Part shown: positions 22,231 through 33,700 of the stretch, one piece after another
How positions within the stretch are numbered: the stretch's first letter is position 1
Layout of the letters: the number at the start of each line of letters is the position of its first letter
Assembly (NCBI GenBank): GCA_014529385.2
Contig: CM043969.1
Coordinates: 31,474,446-31,538,445, forward strand
From: Adiantum capillus-veneris
Lineage: Eukaryota > Streptophyta > Polypodiopsida > Polypodiales > Pteridaceae
DNA: 64,000 nucleotides
Reading direction: 5' to 3'
Translations under genes and position numbers: made by a program
Notes under the pieces: generated by a model
The model's database searches: none
The model's input: only the letters and a program-made list of their open reading frames with translations
Told to the model about the DNA's origin: nothing

Positions 22231-22690
22231 GAGTATTTTGGCCAACTATGAGGAGTGATGTTCATTCTTTTGTAAAGGATTGTCCTCAATCTCAAAACAA
22301 TCCACCCATACCTCATGTAACATTGTTCCAAATGTCACCTATTCCTAAGTGGAGTAACTATCTAGTCACTTACTTATCGAATCAGACATTTCCTAAGGAT
22401 ATGAGTAAACGCCGCCAAAGAGCAATAGAAACTAAAGCAAGAGATTATGCTCTTATCGGAAACCAATTATATCGAAGAGGTAAGGATCAACACTTGGGTC
22501 TTTGTGTAAATGAAGACAAATATATTCCTATAATAGAACAAGCAGCATGCTCGATTAGCTGGAGGTCACTTTTCTAGTGGAACCACCACAAGAGCAATCT
22601 TAATGGTAGGCATATGGTGGCCAACACTTTTTGCGGATGCGAAAGAATATTTTCGGAGGTGTCATGCTTGTCAACGAGCAAAAATGCCAA
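22061..22690 (+). pseudogene. TE-B two tandem integrase zinc-binding (H2C2)-like modules
   Basis: The first module reads LLAGRLYKRNRDG, QAHI...GLHF (His pair), GVFWPTMRSDVHSF and KDCPQSQ, where the second Cys is Ser. The second starts about 100 residues later with ALIGNQLYRRGKDQ, IEQAH...GGHF, GIWWPTLFADAKEYFRRC and CHACQR, with complete ligands. A 1-nt shift at about 22545-22555 separates the frames. Each module has the layout of the integrase N-terminal zinc domain, but gypsy integrases normally have one. The two are diverged from each other, so this is an old duplication, distinct from the recent 173-bp one that also touches the first module. Confidence 0.7.
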
Positions 22691-23727
22691 CCCGTATAGA
22701 TAGCATGCCCTTAAGACCAATGATGGGTTCTAGAGCTTTTGCAAAATGGGGTATATATTTTGCTGGGCCAATATAATCACCTGCTTATAGAACTCAAGCT
22801 CAATACATCATTGCTATAGACTATTTGACCAAGTGGGCCGAGGCTAAAGTAACTCAAAAGAATGATGCCAGAACTACTGCCGCATTCTTATATGAGTATG
22901 TATTCAAAAGGTATGGACTGCCAATAGAAATAGTTAGTGATAGGAGAACTCATTTCCTCAATGAGGTAATTGAGTATCTGCTTAATGAATTTATGGTCAT
23001 CCATAACAAATCAGCTCCCTATCACCCACAAGAAAACGGACAAGCTGAGCATATGAATAATATTCTTAGCTCGGTGTTGAATAAAGAGGTTAGTTCAAGA
23101 AGGAAAGACTGGGAAATGAATCTCCATGCAGCTCTATGGGATTATCGAGTTTCATTCAAAACAACTCTAAATGATATACCCTTTAATATTGTTTATGGTC
23201 TTGATACCATACTGCAAATAGAATTTCTCTTGCCAACACTAAGGGTAGCTAAGAATCTTGAGTGGACTGGACATGAATTGTCAGAGAGACTTGAAGATTT
23301 AGAAAAGCTAGATGAGCAAAGGCTAACTGCTGTAGCTCACATCTATGCACAAAAGCAGAAACAAAAACAATTTTTTGATTCCCATCTAATAAAAAAAATC
23401 TTCAAAAAAGGGGGCTTAGTTTTAGTCTATTCCCTTAAGCAACACATTCCCACGTTTAAGAAAAAGGGAAACGAACCGTATGTCATTGAAGATGTGTCTC
23501 CAAGTGGAGAAGCTAAGTTGTCCACCCTAGATGGTGAACCGATGGCTAATTGGATTAGTGGATATCATTTAAAGAAATATAATTTTCCACTAACCAATAA
23601 ATTGCTAGAAAGAATGCATGCAGCTAAGAAAAGGAAGATAAAACGACATCAAGTTATTGATGAAGCCCAAGAGGAATCTCGGCTTCGGGTACTCAAAAGG
23701 AAAGCTACTCTCAAGTATAAAAAATAA
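22691..23727 (+). pseudogene. TE-B integrase core and C-terminal domain
   Basis: The core begins WGIYFAGPI, where the first catalytic Asp is Tyr, followed by a TAA, then QYIIAIDYLTKWAEAK. The long frame 22825-23727 holds the second Asp (IEIVSDRRTHF) and the Glu (ENGQAEHMNN) of the DDE triad, plus the usual WALWDYR-like block (LHAALWDYRVSFKTT). The C-terminal part has KKGGLVLVYSLK and a GYHLKKYN end typical of Tat/Athila-like integrases. The frame continues, apart from stops, into a retropepsin-like segment. Inactive because of the Asp loss and stops. Confidence 0.85.
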
Positions 23728-24240
23728 CCTATTCCCATCAACACTCTGAAGATAGATGACTGACAGTGGGAATTGCAAAAAGATGCAGTGTCAACCGATG
23801 ATGAATGGTTAGATGGAATGGACCTTTGCATCAAAGCATAGCTGAAAAATCATAGCACAAATGCTTTGGTCGATACAGAAGCTAGAATAAATGCAGTCAG
23901 TTGTTCCACGTACAAGAAAGCAACAAGTCAATCTTTGACAATATGAATAGCGACTATTAAAGGATGCAACAGGAACCCAGTACTAACATTGGGAGTAGTC
24001 AACTTGAATGTGATAGTACATGGATGTTCATGTCCTCATCAATTTGTATGCTTACTAGAAAAACACATGAATGAGACAATGATTCTTGGAATTCCCTGGA
24101 TGATTGAGATACCAATCAGCTCAAGCTATCACCTAAAGGCTGAAAACTCATTGTTCCACCAAGCAAAGAGGAATGGAAAGGAAGTTATCAGCAACACAAA
24201 CCACGAAGCAATCAATCTTCTCCATCCTATTGACAAGTAA
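23728..24240 (+). pseudogene. TE-B retropepsin-like domain downstream of integrase
   Basis: In the same reading frame as the integrase, after stops at 23725, 23758 and 23839, lies NALVDTEARINAVSCSTYKK. This matches the retropepsin active site (LVDTGA..N..S) with Glu for Gly. It is followed by GVVNLNVIVHG and NETMILGIPWM, the second-half hydrophobic-Gly motif. A TGA near 23944 interrupts it. The natural end is TAA at 24238-24240. In Ty3/gypsy pol the protease normally precedes RT, so this position is unusual. Alternatives are a second protease copy or a chance fusion; the shared frame favours a genuine pol extension. Confidence 0.65.
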
Positions 24241-27035
24241 ATGCTACACGTAGTATGCAAGGAGTCAGGTAAATTTGGGTACCAAAAGCACATCTTAAGG
24301 ACAAACCGATTCAGATTTGGGTACCCAAAGCATCACCAAAAATACCAAAGATGGTTCCAAGGTTCAAAACACAGTGACGAGCATCTCCGAGCAAGGAACC
24401 TAACATGAAACTTATCTTCTCTGCAAACTATAAAACCGATCAAGCAATGGAGAGTTAAGTCTAAAAAGGCTCCACCACACCATTCTACACCAAAAAAACC
24501 GAGATATCAATGACGAGCAAAAGATCAACAATAGTCATTATTGATACCAACAACTGAAGCAATTAGCATGCTAAAGCATCGTGAGGGTACATCAAGCAAA
24601 GAGCACACAAGCTACAAGATTTGCTCTTTGGACGACAGCATCCGAAAGCCTCGACATTAGAAACCCTTGAGTTAATTACTCAAGACCCAACTCTTGCACA
24701 ACATAATGGCTTTAATTGCATTGATCTTCAAAGCATGGTAGAGCCAACCAAGGCTATGCACAGACACAATTGTTCATCCCATGCACATAGTTGTCCCAGA
24801 GTACGCCATCTAGGAGGAGTGGATGGACACTAAGTAATTAAGGGCAATGTTTGAAGAGAGAGAAAATAGTTTGCTATTAACGTGTGATTTTTTGCCAAAT
24901 TACTTAATGATGCCTTTATAAATCATCAACAGGGAAAATTTCACTGCTAATATCCTCCCAATGAGTATAAATAGTATATATACTATTAGAAAATCATAAA
25001 AAATAGTCCTTTTTGGTTATTTTTTCATCATTTTTCTTGATATTAAGACTTAAAAATGGAGAAAATTTAGCAAAAAATAATAAAGCTATGTTTTTCAATG
25101 GAATAATTATTGAATTTTTACTTTACTTTTTTAGCATATTTTGTTATTTTCCTTGATTTTTTTAATAAACAGGTCAAAAATTAATAATAAATAGCAAAGG
25201 AGCTCAGATGGAAAAATTGAAGATACACCGATGATAAAAAAGATAAGGCGGACAGGCACAAAAAATTTCGATCAAATCGGTAGATGGAAGCGGGAAGCCT
25301 AAATTAGGCGGCCAGACCTACTATTACAGAATGAGCTGTAGGAATTTGATTGGGGAATTTTTTGAGTCTAACATTGATTTCACGGCTTAGTAAGACTAAT
25401 AGGGGAATTTGAGAAAAAATGGTTCGGAAAGTCCGAGTATAGATACCCACGGTAGGCTAAAACCACCTCATTTCCACTTGTTGCCTTTGGAGAGAGAGCT
25501 TTTCGACCTTCTTTGCACGCATTTTGTGGAGTCCACAGTTGTCTGTTCTTAGCGCCGTCTCACACAAGACATGAGGGGTAAGTTCTTTACTCATCAATGA
25601 TCCATTTTATACGTCCGGTAGCTAGTCTACACCCTTGGAAAAAACCTTAGAATCCGAGCAGTACATGAAGACCTACGACCAAAAATCGGCTATAGCGGCC
25701 TGTCGCTCAACCAAATCGGATGAGATTTGAATTATAGCATTCCCTAACATAATATAACACTTTTATATCAACAGTTGACCATTCGGCAAGGGTCGAGGGG
25801 ATCCCAAGTAGAAAAGCTAGGTTTTTGACAAATGCCATAATTGGATTCTAACTCCACAGACAACTTACATACGAGGTCTATACACAATGTATATGATTGG
25901 TTTCATAAAATCAATCAAACCAAGCCCTCAAAAAGCATAAAACGGCTTGAAGGCTACAAAGTGTCAAATTTGACATACAAGGTCAAAGTGACTCCAAATG
26001 GGCAAAAATTGGATGAGTTGCTTCAGGACTATGTTGCGGACAAGTCCATAGCTTCAAAAGTGACTAACCAACTCTACAGGCCATGTAGTCACAAAAATTG
26101 GTGATTTCAGAGACGACAAAGCATGAAGTGATGCGGGCAAGACCAAATTTTACCAAATTCAATTTAGGACTTGTTTTAGGTGCATAGAATGTGTTTAGGT
26201 CAAAATTTTCAAGTTTTGCAAGAAAATGTTGACTGCTGTAAATAATCATAATTATTTACTTTTGCAAAATTTTGGCTTGAAAATGATATCATCACCTCAC
26301 CTATCACTTGTACACACCTCTTACATACCAAATTTCAAGTATATTGAGCCAAAATGATCAATTATAACTTGGAAAATTGCCAAAAAACGCAAAGAAGTCC
26401 TTGCAAAGCAATTTCTGAGTTATGAGTCACATTTTTTGATCCAAATCACCTCATATCACATACACAGGATCTACATCATGCCTAGAACCAAGCTGCACCG
26501 GAAAAAGTTCATTTTGATAAAAAAAGGTAATAATTGCGATTATTTACTTTTTTACCAAGATGGGAGAAAATTGCAACTCTGCCATCATGGGACCAAAGTA
26601 TATGAGAGTTCTAAGTCCACTAACCAATTTTGAACCAATTTGGAGCTTAAAATCTCAAAATTCCCTTATATCTACTGTTTCAGAGACCTAAAGTTTAAAA
26701 TCTGGCACCATTTTCACTATGTGCATTCAAATAAGCCCATATTTCACTCAGAGTATCCATTTGATATATTCTTCAAGCCTATGATGCCAAATTTGCAAAA
26801 AGTTAAAATTTTTTCTCAACTGGCTGTAAATAATCATGATTATTTACTTTTGTTGCAAATTTTTGCTTGGACTTGATCAATTTGATCTTTACATGTTTTT
26901 ATGCATCTATGCATGTTCAAAAATTATTTTGAAGCAAATTGGACTCAATTTGTCGGCAATTCAAAATGAAGAACATTTCAGAGAGAAATCTACCAAATTT
27001 GCTAGCTTTGACACTTTATTCACCTAACAAGATCC
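24241..27035. other. Non-coding interval, AT-rich, with palindrome repeats
   Basis: No convincing gene. 24241-24840 retains scattered gypsy-like phrases (WVPK twice). 24850-25570 could be an LTR, but no partner was found. 25.8-27.0 kb is AT-rich and holds three 21-22-bp palindromes about 290-300 bp apart (see separate entry). Confidence 0.5.
26238..26847. repeat. Three regularly spaced 21-22-bp palindromes
   Basis: Copies at 26238-26259, 26527-26547 and 26826-26847 (half-site GTAAATAATCA). The last is a perfect palindrome. Spacing is 289 and 299 bp. A related half-site in a similar context (ACTGCTGTTAATAATCG) occurs at about 37404, beyond the TE-D LTR. Confidence 0.75.
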
Positions 27036-29925
27036 ATGCAAGCTACAGAAAAGGCCAAGAGGAGGGTCACTCAAAAGAAAAAGCTGCAGGAACTGCCACC
27101 ATACCAACTGGACCCCAGTTCAATAAAAACAGCCAAAGCGACCTACCTGGCGAAAGAACAGCTTGAGGAGAATAACACAACGGTTTTCACAGGTAGATTC
27201 AAAAGCAAAGAAGGACATCAGGTAGAATTGCAACTTCTACCAAAAGAGGTCTATGACATGCAGAAAAAACCAAGACAAAAGAGGCTAACAGAAAGCTTGG
27301 GCTCAAAGAGTTCTACGAACAAGAGCATGTGGAGTGTATTTCTAGAAAGCTTATGAGCTCATGTCCACAATCAAGAAAGATGAAACAACCTAGATATTTG
27401 ACCAGCAAGGGAACAAAGTTGAAGTAGTAAATTACGAAAGAGATCGTGGACCAAGCTCTCAAGCTGCCAACATAAGGGATGACGATGAGAGCTAGAGATA
27501 GAAAGACGACAGGAACCTTCACCAAGGAAACCGCAGCTGCAACATTTTTCGATCTTATCCAGAAGCAAGTGCAATAACTAGCACAATTATACCACCAATA
27601 TTTTTACTTCCTCGCAAAGAGACCGCCAAGGTATACGACACCCAATCATGCAGTTGTGAGAACATTTACACAAGTGTTAAAGTCGACAACCAGGCAACCC
27701 ATCGACCACGTGCAGTACGTGTTGTCCACATTGAAGGGGACAAAGAAAGAGGGTAAGATAACATATCTAGGAGCACCCGAAGTTCTCACAAGAATCGCCT
27801 ACCATGCTATTGGCATGGTAGACAACTTGCCAACTGCCCCAGATCCACATTGATCGTGTCTGCACAACCATACCCTCAAGCCACAAGATCCACCAAAAGA
27901 ACTTACAAATCCGATGAAGAATCCGTCGAGAGATCTCTTGAAAGGCATAGCAATGAAAGCTCCGACAATGAGGAAATAAGAGCACGCATTGAAGAAATGA
28001 AAAGAAAAGCAGTAGAGCAGCACATCAAGAGGAGCCACAACAGAAGCAGTCAAGGTTTGAGAGAGAAAAGCACTCCTATGAACAAAGCCACCAAGCTCAA
28101 GGCAAGGACCCTGCAAAGTGGGTACCTATAGAAGTAAAAGGACCAAGAACAAAGCACCCTGCACGAAGAGAAGCAGAAGATCCAAAGGATCTATTAGAAA
28201 GAATGTATCAGGAGGCAGAGGCATTGAAACTGAAAGAAACTCAAGAAGTAGATAGAAGAGCTAGAGCAGATGCAACCGAACAAGAAAGACAAGCAGAAGA
28301 AGCAGCTTCACAAGGAGAGACTCAACATGAACAAGGTGGTATGTCTCCCCAACCTTCTTCACCTGCTACAGAAGAACATGACCACCCCATGCCCAACCCT
28401 CCACCATCGCCAGCAGATAGGACCACACAAGCTGAGCCCACTAAGGAAAAAGAGTCTGAATAGAAAGAAGCAGCAAAATCTTCACAACAGGCAGCCACTA
28501 CTCAGGACCAACCCAAAGAAAAAGAACCAGAGTCGAAAAGGGCAGCAAGTCCTGCACAAGAGGAGTCAACAAGATTTGAGCGAACAAAGGAGCAGGAAAT
28601 AGAGGAAACCCCTTCTATCTCCACCCAGCACAAAACGGTCGAGGCATCCACGAACCCTCAAGATAGCAAAGCAGAAGAGGGCCAACCATAGTCTCAAGGG
28701 AAAGAACAACTGGCCACCATGACAGTGATGAGAGAGTCACAAGAGAATGCCGAAACGTCTAAGCAGCTCACAAGAATTAAAGATGACAGACCAATGATGA
28801 GGTCATTCTACAAGTCAATGAATATGCAAAGCACCCGGGGGATTCACTCTATATACAAAATGGGATGCCACCTGCGAGCGAACAACTTTGATAACACCGT
28901 TATATACGACTCATATTAGTGAATATGACCCCCCTTTTTATGCTTATACGACAATCAATGAAGAACACAACGGTGACCAATCGGTACAAGTAATCAATCC
29001 GGGTCAGTCCCCCCCCCGCCCCCCCCCCCCCCCCCCCCCCCCCCCTCCCCTTCCCCTCCATAAATATGATACCCCCTTCCCTTATTTTTAAGCTTGAGAG
29101 ATAAATTATCGGGGGCCCTACCCCTAACTTATATGCTTATGTAACTTGTAAAAAAACACCCCTTCCCTGCACTTACGTGGTGAGGTAAGTTTTTCATGGT
29201 GAATCCCCCGGGGCAAAGCAGATGCAAGATATGACGAAAAAACTCCGATCAACAGCACTTAGCTGTAGCACAAAGGCTAAAGAATTGGAGATGGTGATTG
29301 ATATTCTCCAAGGAGAGTTAGAAGACAGATTAAATTCCATCACCGATCTGCAAAAACTAATGCAGGAATTGAAAGCTGAAGCTGAACAACATCAGCTAGC
29401 AAGAAATAATCAGCAAAAGGAAATGGATAAGTTAGGTGAACTTCTCATGAAGTTGACAGATGCTTGCAAACAATAGACGAAAAGCTGACAGAGGTTACTA
29501 ACGAACTTTTAACATCAACTCTGTCAGTGCAGAAGATTCAAGTGCAGCTAGACGTAGCAAATGTCTCATTGCAATATTCAGAGCAGAGGATCAATGATCA
29601 TGCACTCTTTTTAAAAGAGAAAATCCCACAGTTGCTACGATCAAAGGAAGAGACAAAGTGTACAAAGCACTAGAGAAAAAGAACAAAGATCTTGAGCTAG
29701 AGCTAAAGCTGAAGCAATCACAATGTAGAAACTTGGCATTACTGTGGGTAAAACGAGAAGAAGAGCTGCTCAAAGAAATAGCCGAGCTAAAGAGAGTCAC
29801 CCAGCTGCCTGTTGAGATGGACGGCAAGAAATACATGAAGAAGCAGGAACTTTAGAACAGCCATATATTGATATCCCCTCAGTCTCTTTCGCTGAGATGG
29901 AAACACAACCAACAGAAGGGCTAGG
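27036..29925 (+). pseudogene. TE-D additional ORF (coiled-coil), 5' part
   Basis: Successive blocks in shifting frames: basic start (KAKRRVTQKKKLQELPPYQL), a GNKVEVVNYE and EIVDQALKLPT segment, then TAAATFFDLIQKQ and YFLAKRPPRYTTPNHAVV, acidic Glu-rich helices (28203-28460), and long coiled-coil stretches (29222-29476, 29658-29855). The middle blocks resemble a domain known in plant retroelement ORFs, and TE-C ORF2 has a similar succession. In one frame (28203-28700) the only stops are TAG at 28461 and 28689. MITE-1 interrupts it at 28834 and TE-F at 29926. The ORF continues at 35765. Confidence 0.6.
28834..29212 (+). mobile_element. MITE-1 (379 bp, hAT-like by its 8-bp duplication)
   Basis: Perfect 14-bp terminal inverted repeats CCCGGGGGATTCAC and an 8-bp target duplication GCAAAGCA (28826-28833 and 29213-29220). 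It splits the TE-D coiled-coil frame, which reads on across the site when the element is removed. It holds a poly-C tract of about 45 bp near 29000-29045. It is related to MITE-2 (48068-48743) in opposite orientation. Confidence 0.92.
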
Positions 29926-30074
29926 TGTTAAACAAGGGAAACTAGAACTTAGGAGTCCACCTCCCAACCACCCACTATATAGCATGGCTCCTAGCCCTTT
30001 GCCCTAGTTGGACTCCCTTTCTACACTGCCTAGGCCTTGCCCTTGTCTAGTCCGGCCTTGCCGTTGTCCTGACA
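29926..30074 (-). repeat. TE-F 3' LTR (149 bp)
   Basis: TG...CA termini. Differs from the 35612-35764 copy at roughly ten positions including small indels. Bases 30075-30086 next to it read AAGGGGGGAGTAA on the minus strand, a polypurine tract. Confidence 0.92.
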
Positions 30075-30086
30075 TTACTCCCCCCT

Positions 30087-31143
30087 TAAAGAAGAGTTTT
30101 CTTCCTTGAAAACAAAAGTGGGAAACTTCTTCTTAAGAACACTAATGTTTTCCCAAGTGGCACCTTCCTTAGGTTGATCTTTCCACTTGATTAAGGCTTG
30201 TTGATGTACATGATGACGTGTACGTAACTCATGATAATTGAGAACACGTTCAGGTTCATGCGGTAAGGTACGAGGTTCAACGAAATCAACCAAAATCTGT
30301 TGGTCAATGACATTGTCGTCCCCATGTAACTGCCTAGTAAACGGCTTACATGAAACACCGGATGAATACGAGAATGTGTAGGCAGCAGTAATTTGTAGGC
30401 ACGATCACCTACTCGCTTGAGGATTTTGAAAGGCCCATAATATCGGGGAGATAATTTGGGTGTTTGCCCAGTTTTCAGACTTTCTGAATGTTCTGGCACA
30501 CGTAAAAATACTTCCTCCCCTTCCTCGAAGGTAACTTGCCGTCGTTTCTCATCAGCATACTTCTTATACCGATCCTACGCTTGTCGGACATTCTGATGAG
30601 CGAGTTTCAGTATATCCATGTGGTCTTGGAGAAAATCTTTAACCTGTTGGAGCTTTTCAATTGCCAACCCCACCGTAATAGGTGACCTAGGTTGAAACCC
30701 ATACATGAGCATGAAAGGACTAAATCCAGTTGTGACATGCTTAGCACTATGTAGGCAAACTCGAGGATAGGTAAGTATTCTTCCCAGTCTGAATGTTTTT
30801 TGCTGATATATGCTCTTAACATATCCTCTAGCACTTGGTTAACTTGTTCAGTCTGACTATCTGTTTTTGGATGATCGGCTGTAATGAGGTTTAGTTGTGT
30901 ACCCAATCGTTTAAGAACATCCCTCCAAAAGTGAATGTTAAACTTGGGATCGTGATCACTGACACTGATACTTGGTAAACCATATAGCTTATATAGATTG
31001 TCCACAAATAACTTGGCTAGTTCTTGTGTCTTAACCATTGATTTGGTTGGAATGAACTTACATAGTTTAGTCAACCGGTCTACTACCACCCATACCGAGT
31101 CATGACCTCGTACAGTGGTTGGTAAACCCACAATAAAGTCCAT
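30087..31143 (-). pseudogene. TE-F integrase core and chromodomain
   Basis: 31143 leftward: MDFIVGLPTTVRGHDSVWVV with the first Asp, then SVSDHDPKF (second Asp) and TDSQTEQVNQVLED (Glu). A frameshift at about 30750 follows LEFAY. Another frame continues through a TAG near 30575 to [18 protein letters not shown]. The C-terminal end (30075-30293) contains [15 protein letters not shown], the core of a chromodomain (usual form Y.VKW.G....TWE), defining a chromovirus. Chromodomains direct integration to particular chromatin. Residues of the aromatic cage were not verified. Confidence 0.88.
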
Positions 31144-31155
31144 AAAGATACTTTT

Positions 31156-31674
31156 TCATTTTTCACTGGGAATCTCCAAAAGATATGAGAGTTCTCCTGC
31201 TTTTAGACGCTCTGCTTTGTTAACTTGACATTTTTGGCAATGCAAGACATAATCTTGAACAAAGCCATGTATACCTGGCCTATAAAACTGTCGTCGAATA
31301 AGAGCATAAGTTTTTTTAATACCCGGGTGCCCTGCACTTGGACTATCATGACATTCATAAAGGACTTGGTACCGAATTTCTGTGTCCGTCGGTACACAAA
31401 CTCTCCCCTTATGGAGTAGGTACCCATTGTCGATGGTGAAATGCTTCCATCGCTGTAGTTCATCACTCGATAGAGGAGAACTAGGTGTGGAGGTTAACGT
31501 TACACTACCATCATTGGAGTGAGAAGGATCCCTCACTTGTACATGGCTCCCTACTTTGGAATATGCTTCATCATGCTCATATTTGCCTTTGAGAGAATCC
31601 AAAAATTCACTATGAAGTTCCGTGAACAAGAGAGAATTGATCTTTGGCATATGACTTAGAGCATCAGCCACCAC
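31156..31674 (-). pseudogene. TE-F RNase H end and integrase zinc-binding domain
   Basis: Starts at MVADALSHMP, the usual end of gypsy RNase H (VADALSR), passes a linker, then GYLLHKGRVCVPTD, CHDSPSAGHPGIKKT, FYRPGIHGFVQDYV and CQKCQVNK. This is a complete H-H-C-C zinc module. A TGA at about 31157 (SEK-stop-KSIFMDF) separates it from the core; Trp is normal there. Confidence 0.85.
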
Positions 31675-33114
31675 ATTGTATCGGCCTTTACAATATCAGA
31701 GCTTGGTGTCATATTCTTGAAGAATCTAGGCCCACTTGGCTTTTTGACCCTTCAAATCCGTTTGTTGTGTAAACCATTTGATGCTTTCATGGTCAAACAC
31801 AATCTCAAATTGAGTACCATACAAATAATGCCGCCATGTTTTTAAGGCAGACACTATTGCATAGAGTTCGCGCTCATAAGCAGAGTAGTTCTACTGAGCT
31901 TCATCAAGCTTCTTTCTTTCAAATGCAATTGGCCATCCGTCTTGTAACAGGACTGCTCCAATAGCATGGTTACTGGCATCCATTTCCAAAACAAATGGTT
32001 TCAAAGGATCTACAATAGCTAGTATGAGAGCTGTAGCTAATGCATCCTTGAGCGTATCGCAACTGTGCGGGTCCCCACTGAAAAGCTTTGCCTTTGCGTT
32101 TAAGTTGATCTGTCATGGGAACAACAATATTAGCATAGTTTTTAACGAACCTACGGTAAAAACCTGCAAATTCAAAAAAAACTATAACTCTTCAAGATTT
32201 TTAGGAGAAGGCCATTGCCGGATTGTATCCACCTTGGATTGATCCATATATAGCCCATTAGCTGAAATAACATGCCCCAGATAGTGAATATCTTCTTTTA
32301 GAAAATCACACTTAGATTCCTTGGCATATAATTTATTTCTTTGTAAAAACTCGAACACCTCCCTGAGATGTTGTAAGTGTTCTTCTTCAGAAGCACTATA
32401 GACTAGAATGTCATGGAGGAAAACGATGAAAAAATTGTCCAAGTACGGCTTCAAGACACTATCCATAAGTTTCATGAATGTTGCGGGCGCATTGGTTAAC
32501 CCAGAGGGCATCACCAAGAACTCGTAGTGTCCAAACCTTGTTCTCAATACAGTTTTGGGTATATCAGCAAGTTGAATACGGACTTGCTGATAACCTGACT
32601 GTAAGTCTATTTTTGTAAAAATGCGAACATGAGTGAGTTTGTCGAACAACTCATCCACTCATGGCAACGGGTACTTGTTCTTAACTGTAACCACATTTAA
32701 GCCACGGTAGTCTACGCACGTGCACATATTGCCATCTTTTTTCTTTACTAATAGGATAGGAGAAGCCCATTGTGAAGAACTGGGTTGTATAAACCCTCTG
32801 CTAAGGTAGTCATTAAGCTGACGTTCCACCTCAACAGCTTCAGAGTAACTCATACGGTAGGGCGGTTTACTGACAGGTTTATAGTATGCAACCACATCGA
32901 TTCTATGTTGCACCAATCGTGTCACCGGTAATCTTGGTGGCAAATCATTAGGAAAAACATCTTGAAATTCCTTTAATAATTTCTGTAACTCACTAACAAT
33001 GTTTGCTTGTTTGTAAGTAGCCATTGGTGGAAGAGATGAGAGAGAAGCATGCGGCGTTGAGGAATGTTCTACAGATTCAATGTTAAAGAGAAAATGAGAC
33101 AATGAGTAACACAA
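31675..33114 (-). pseudogene. TE-F reverse transcriptase and RNase H
   Basis: 33114 leftward: [16 protein letters not shown], then [42 protein letters not shown] at 32659, then VDELFDKL, FTKIDLQSGYQQVRI, VMPSGLTNAPATF and FLHDILVYS, so the catalytic box is L-H-D instead of Y-V-D-D. RNase H follows left of 32182 with several stops (PFVLEMDASNHAIGAVLL, then YERELYAIVSALKTWRHYL), a TAG near 31730 and a TGA near 31696. The two catalytic Asp positions and the frame order are normal for chromoviruses. Confidence 0.88.
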
Positions 33115-33125
33115 AAAAACTTGAT

Positions 33126-33700
33126 CTATAAATTATCAAGAAAGAGCTTCATAAGCTCAGCTGTACATATCAATGGTGAAGAAGGTACATCCTTCTCTCC
33201 TAACAACAACACATGTGTGCCATGGGATTCGAACATCAAGCTATTGTGCTCATAGCTACACTTCAGTGATGGTCCTAGGCTATGCAACAACTCCATACCA
33301 AGGACCACGTCTTCCCTCTCCATGTTCATAACCTGAAAATCCAAGGATGTGGAGTAACCTTGTACTTCCAACGGAACAACTCGGACTTGAGTATCCTAGA
33401 TTTCGGTATCATGTCCATTCATCATTGCTACCTTGTATCGGTGGGTACTCGGAGTTTGAGAAAATTTGAGTTTTTTCACCAATCCGTAATTGATGAAACT
33501 GTGAGTAGCACCATCATCTACCAAGATGCACACCTTGTGCCCTTGCAAAGATCCGTGCATACGTACTAACTCATGTGGTCCAAAGGTTTGTTGCCGCATG
33601 GAAGATGTGAAACAGCATTCATGTACCACCTCGGTGTGTGTTACCTCCACTGTAGAGAATCATGAGGGAGACTCAAGAGGCAGCAGTTGCACCATGTGCA
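33126..33700 (-). pseudogene. TE-F retropepsin
   Basis: The active-site region reads CILVDDGATHSFIN (Asp-Asp-Gly for Asp-Ser/Thr-Gly) at about 33490-33545. After TAG 33396-33398 comes the second half VVLGMELLHSLGP. A further TAG lies at 33126-33128. Both TAGs fall where Gln codons are plausible. A frameshift separates it from RT. Confidence 0.8.

Noticed and set aside
24850-25571. 3' LTR of TE-B
   Set aside because: A TG start and CA-like end can be proposed, but no partner repeat or convincing polypurine tract supports it, so it was left as non-coding.
26436-27027. Open frames in the palindrome-repeat region
   Set aside because: AT-rich non-coding DNA, with frames shifting at each repeat unit; no protein pattern.
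28888-29091. Proline-rich frame
   Set aside because: Translation of the MITE-1 poly-C tract.
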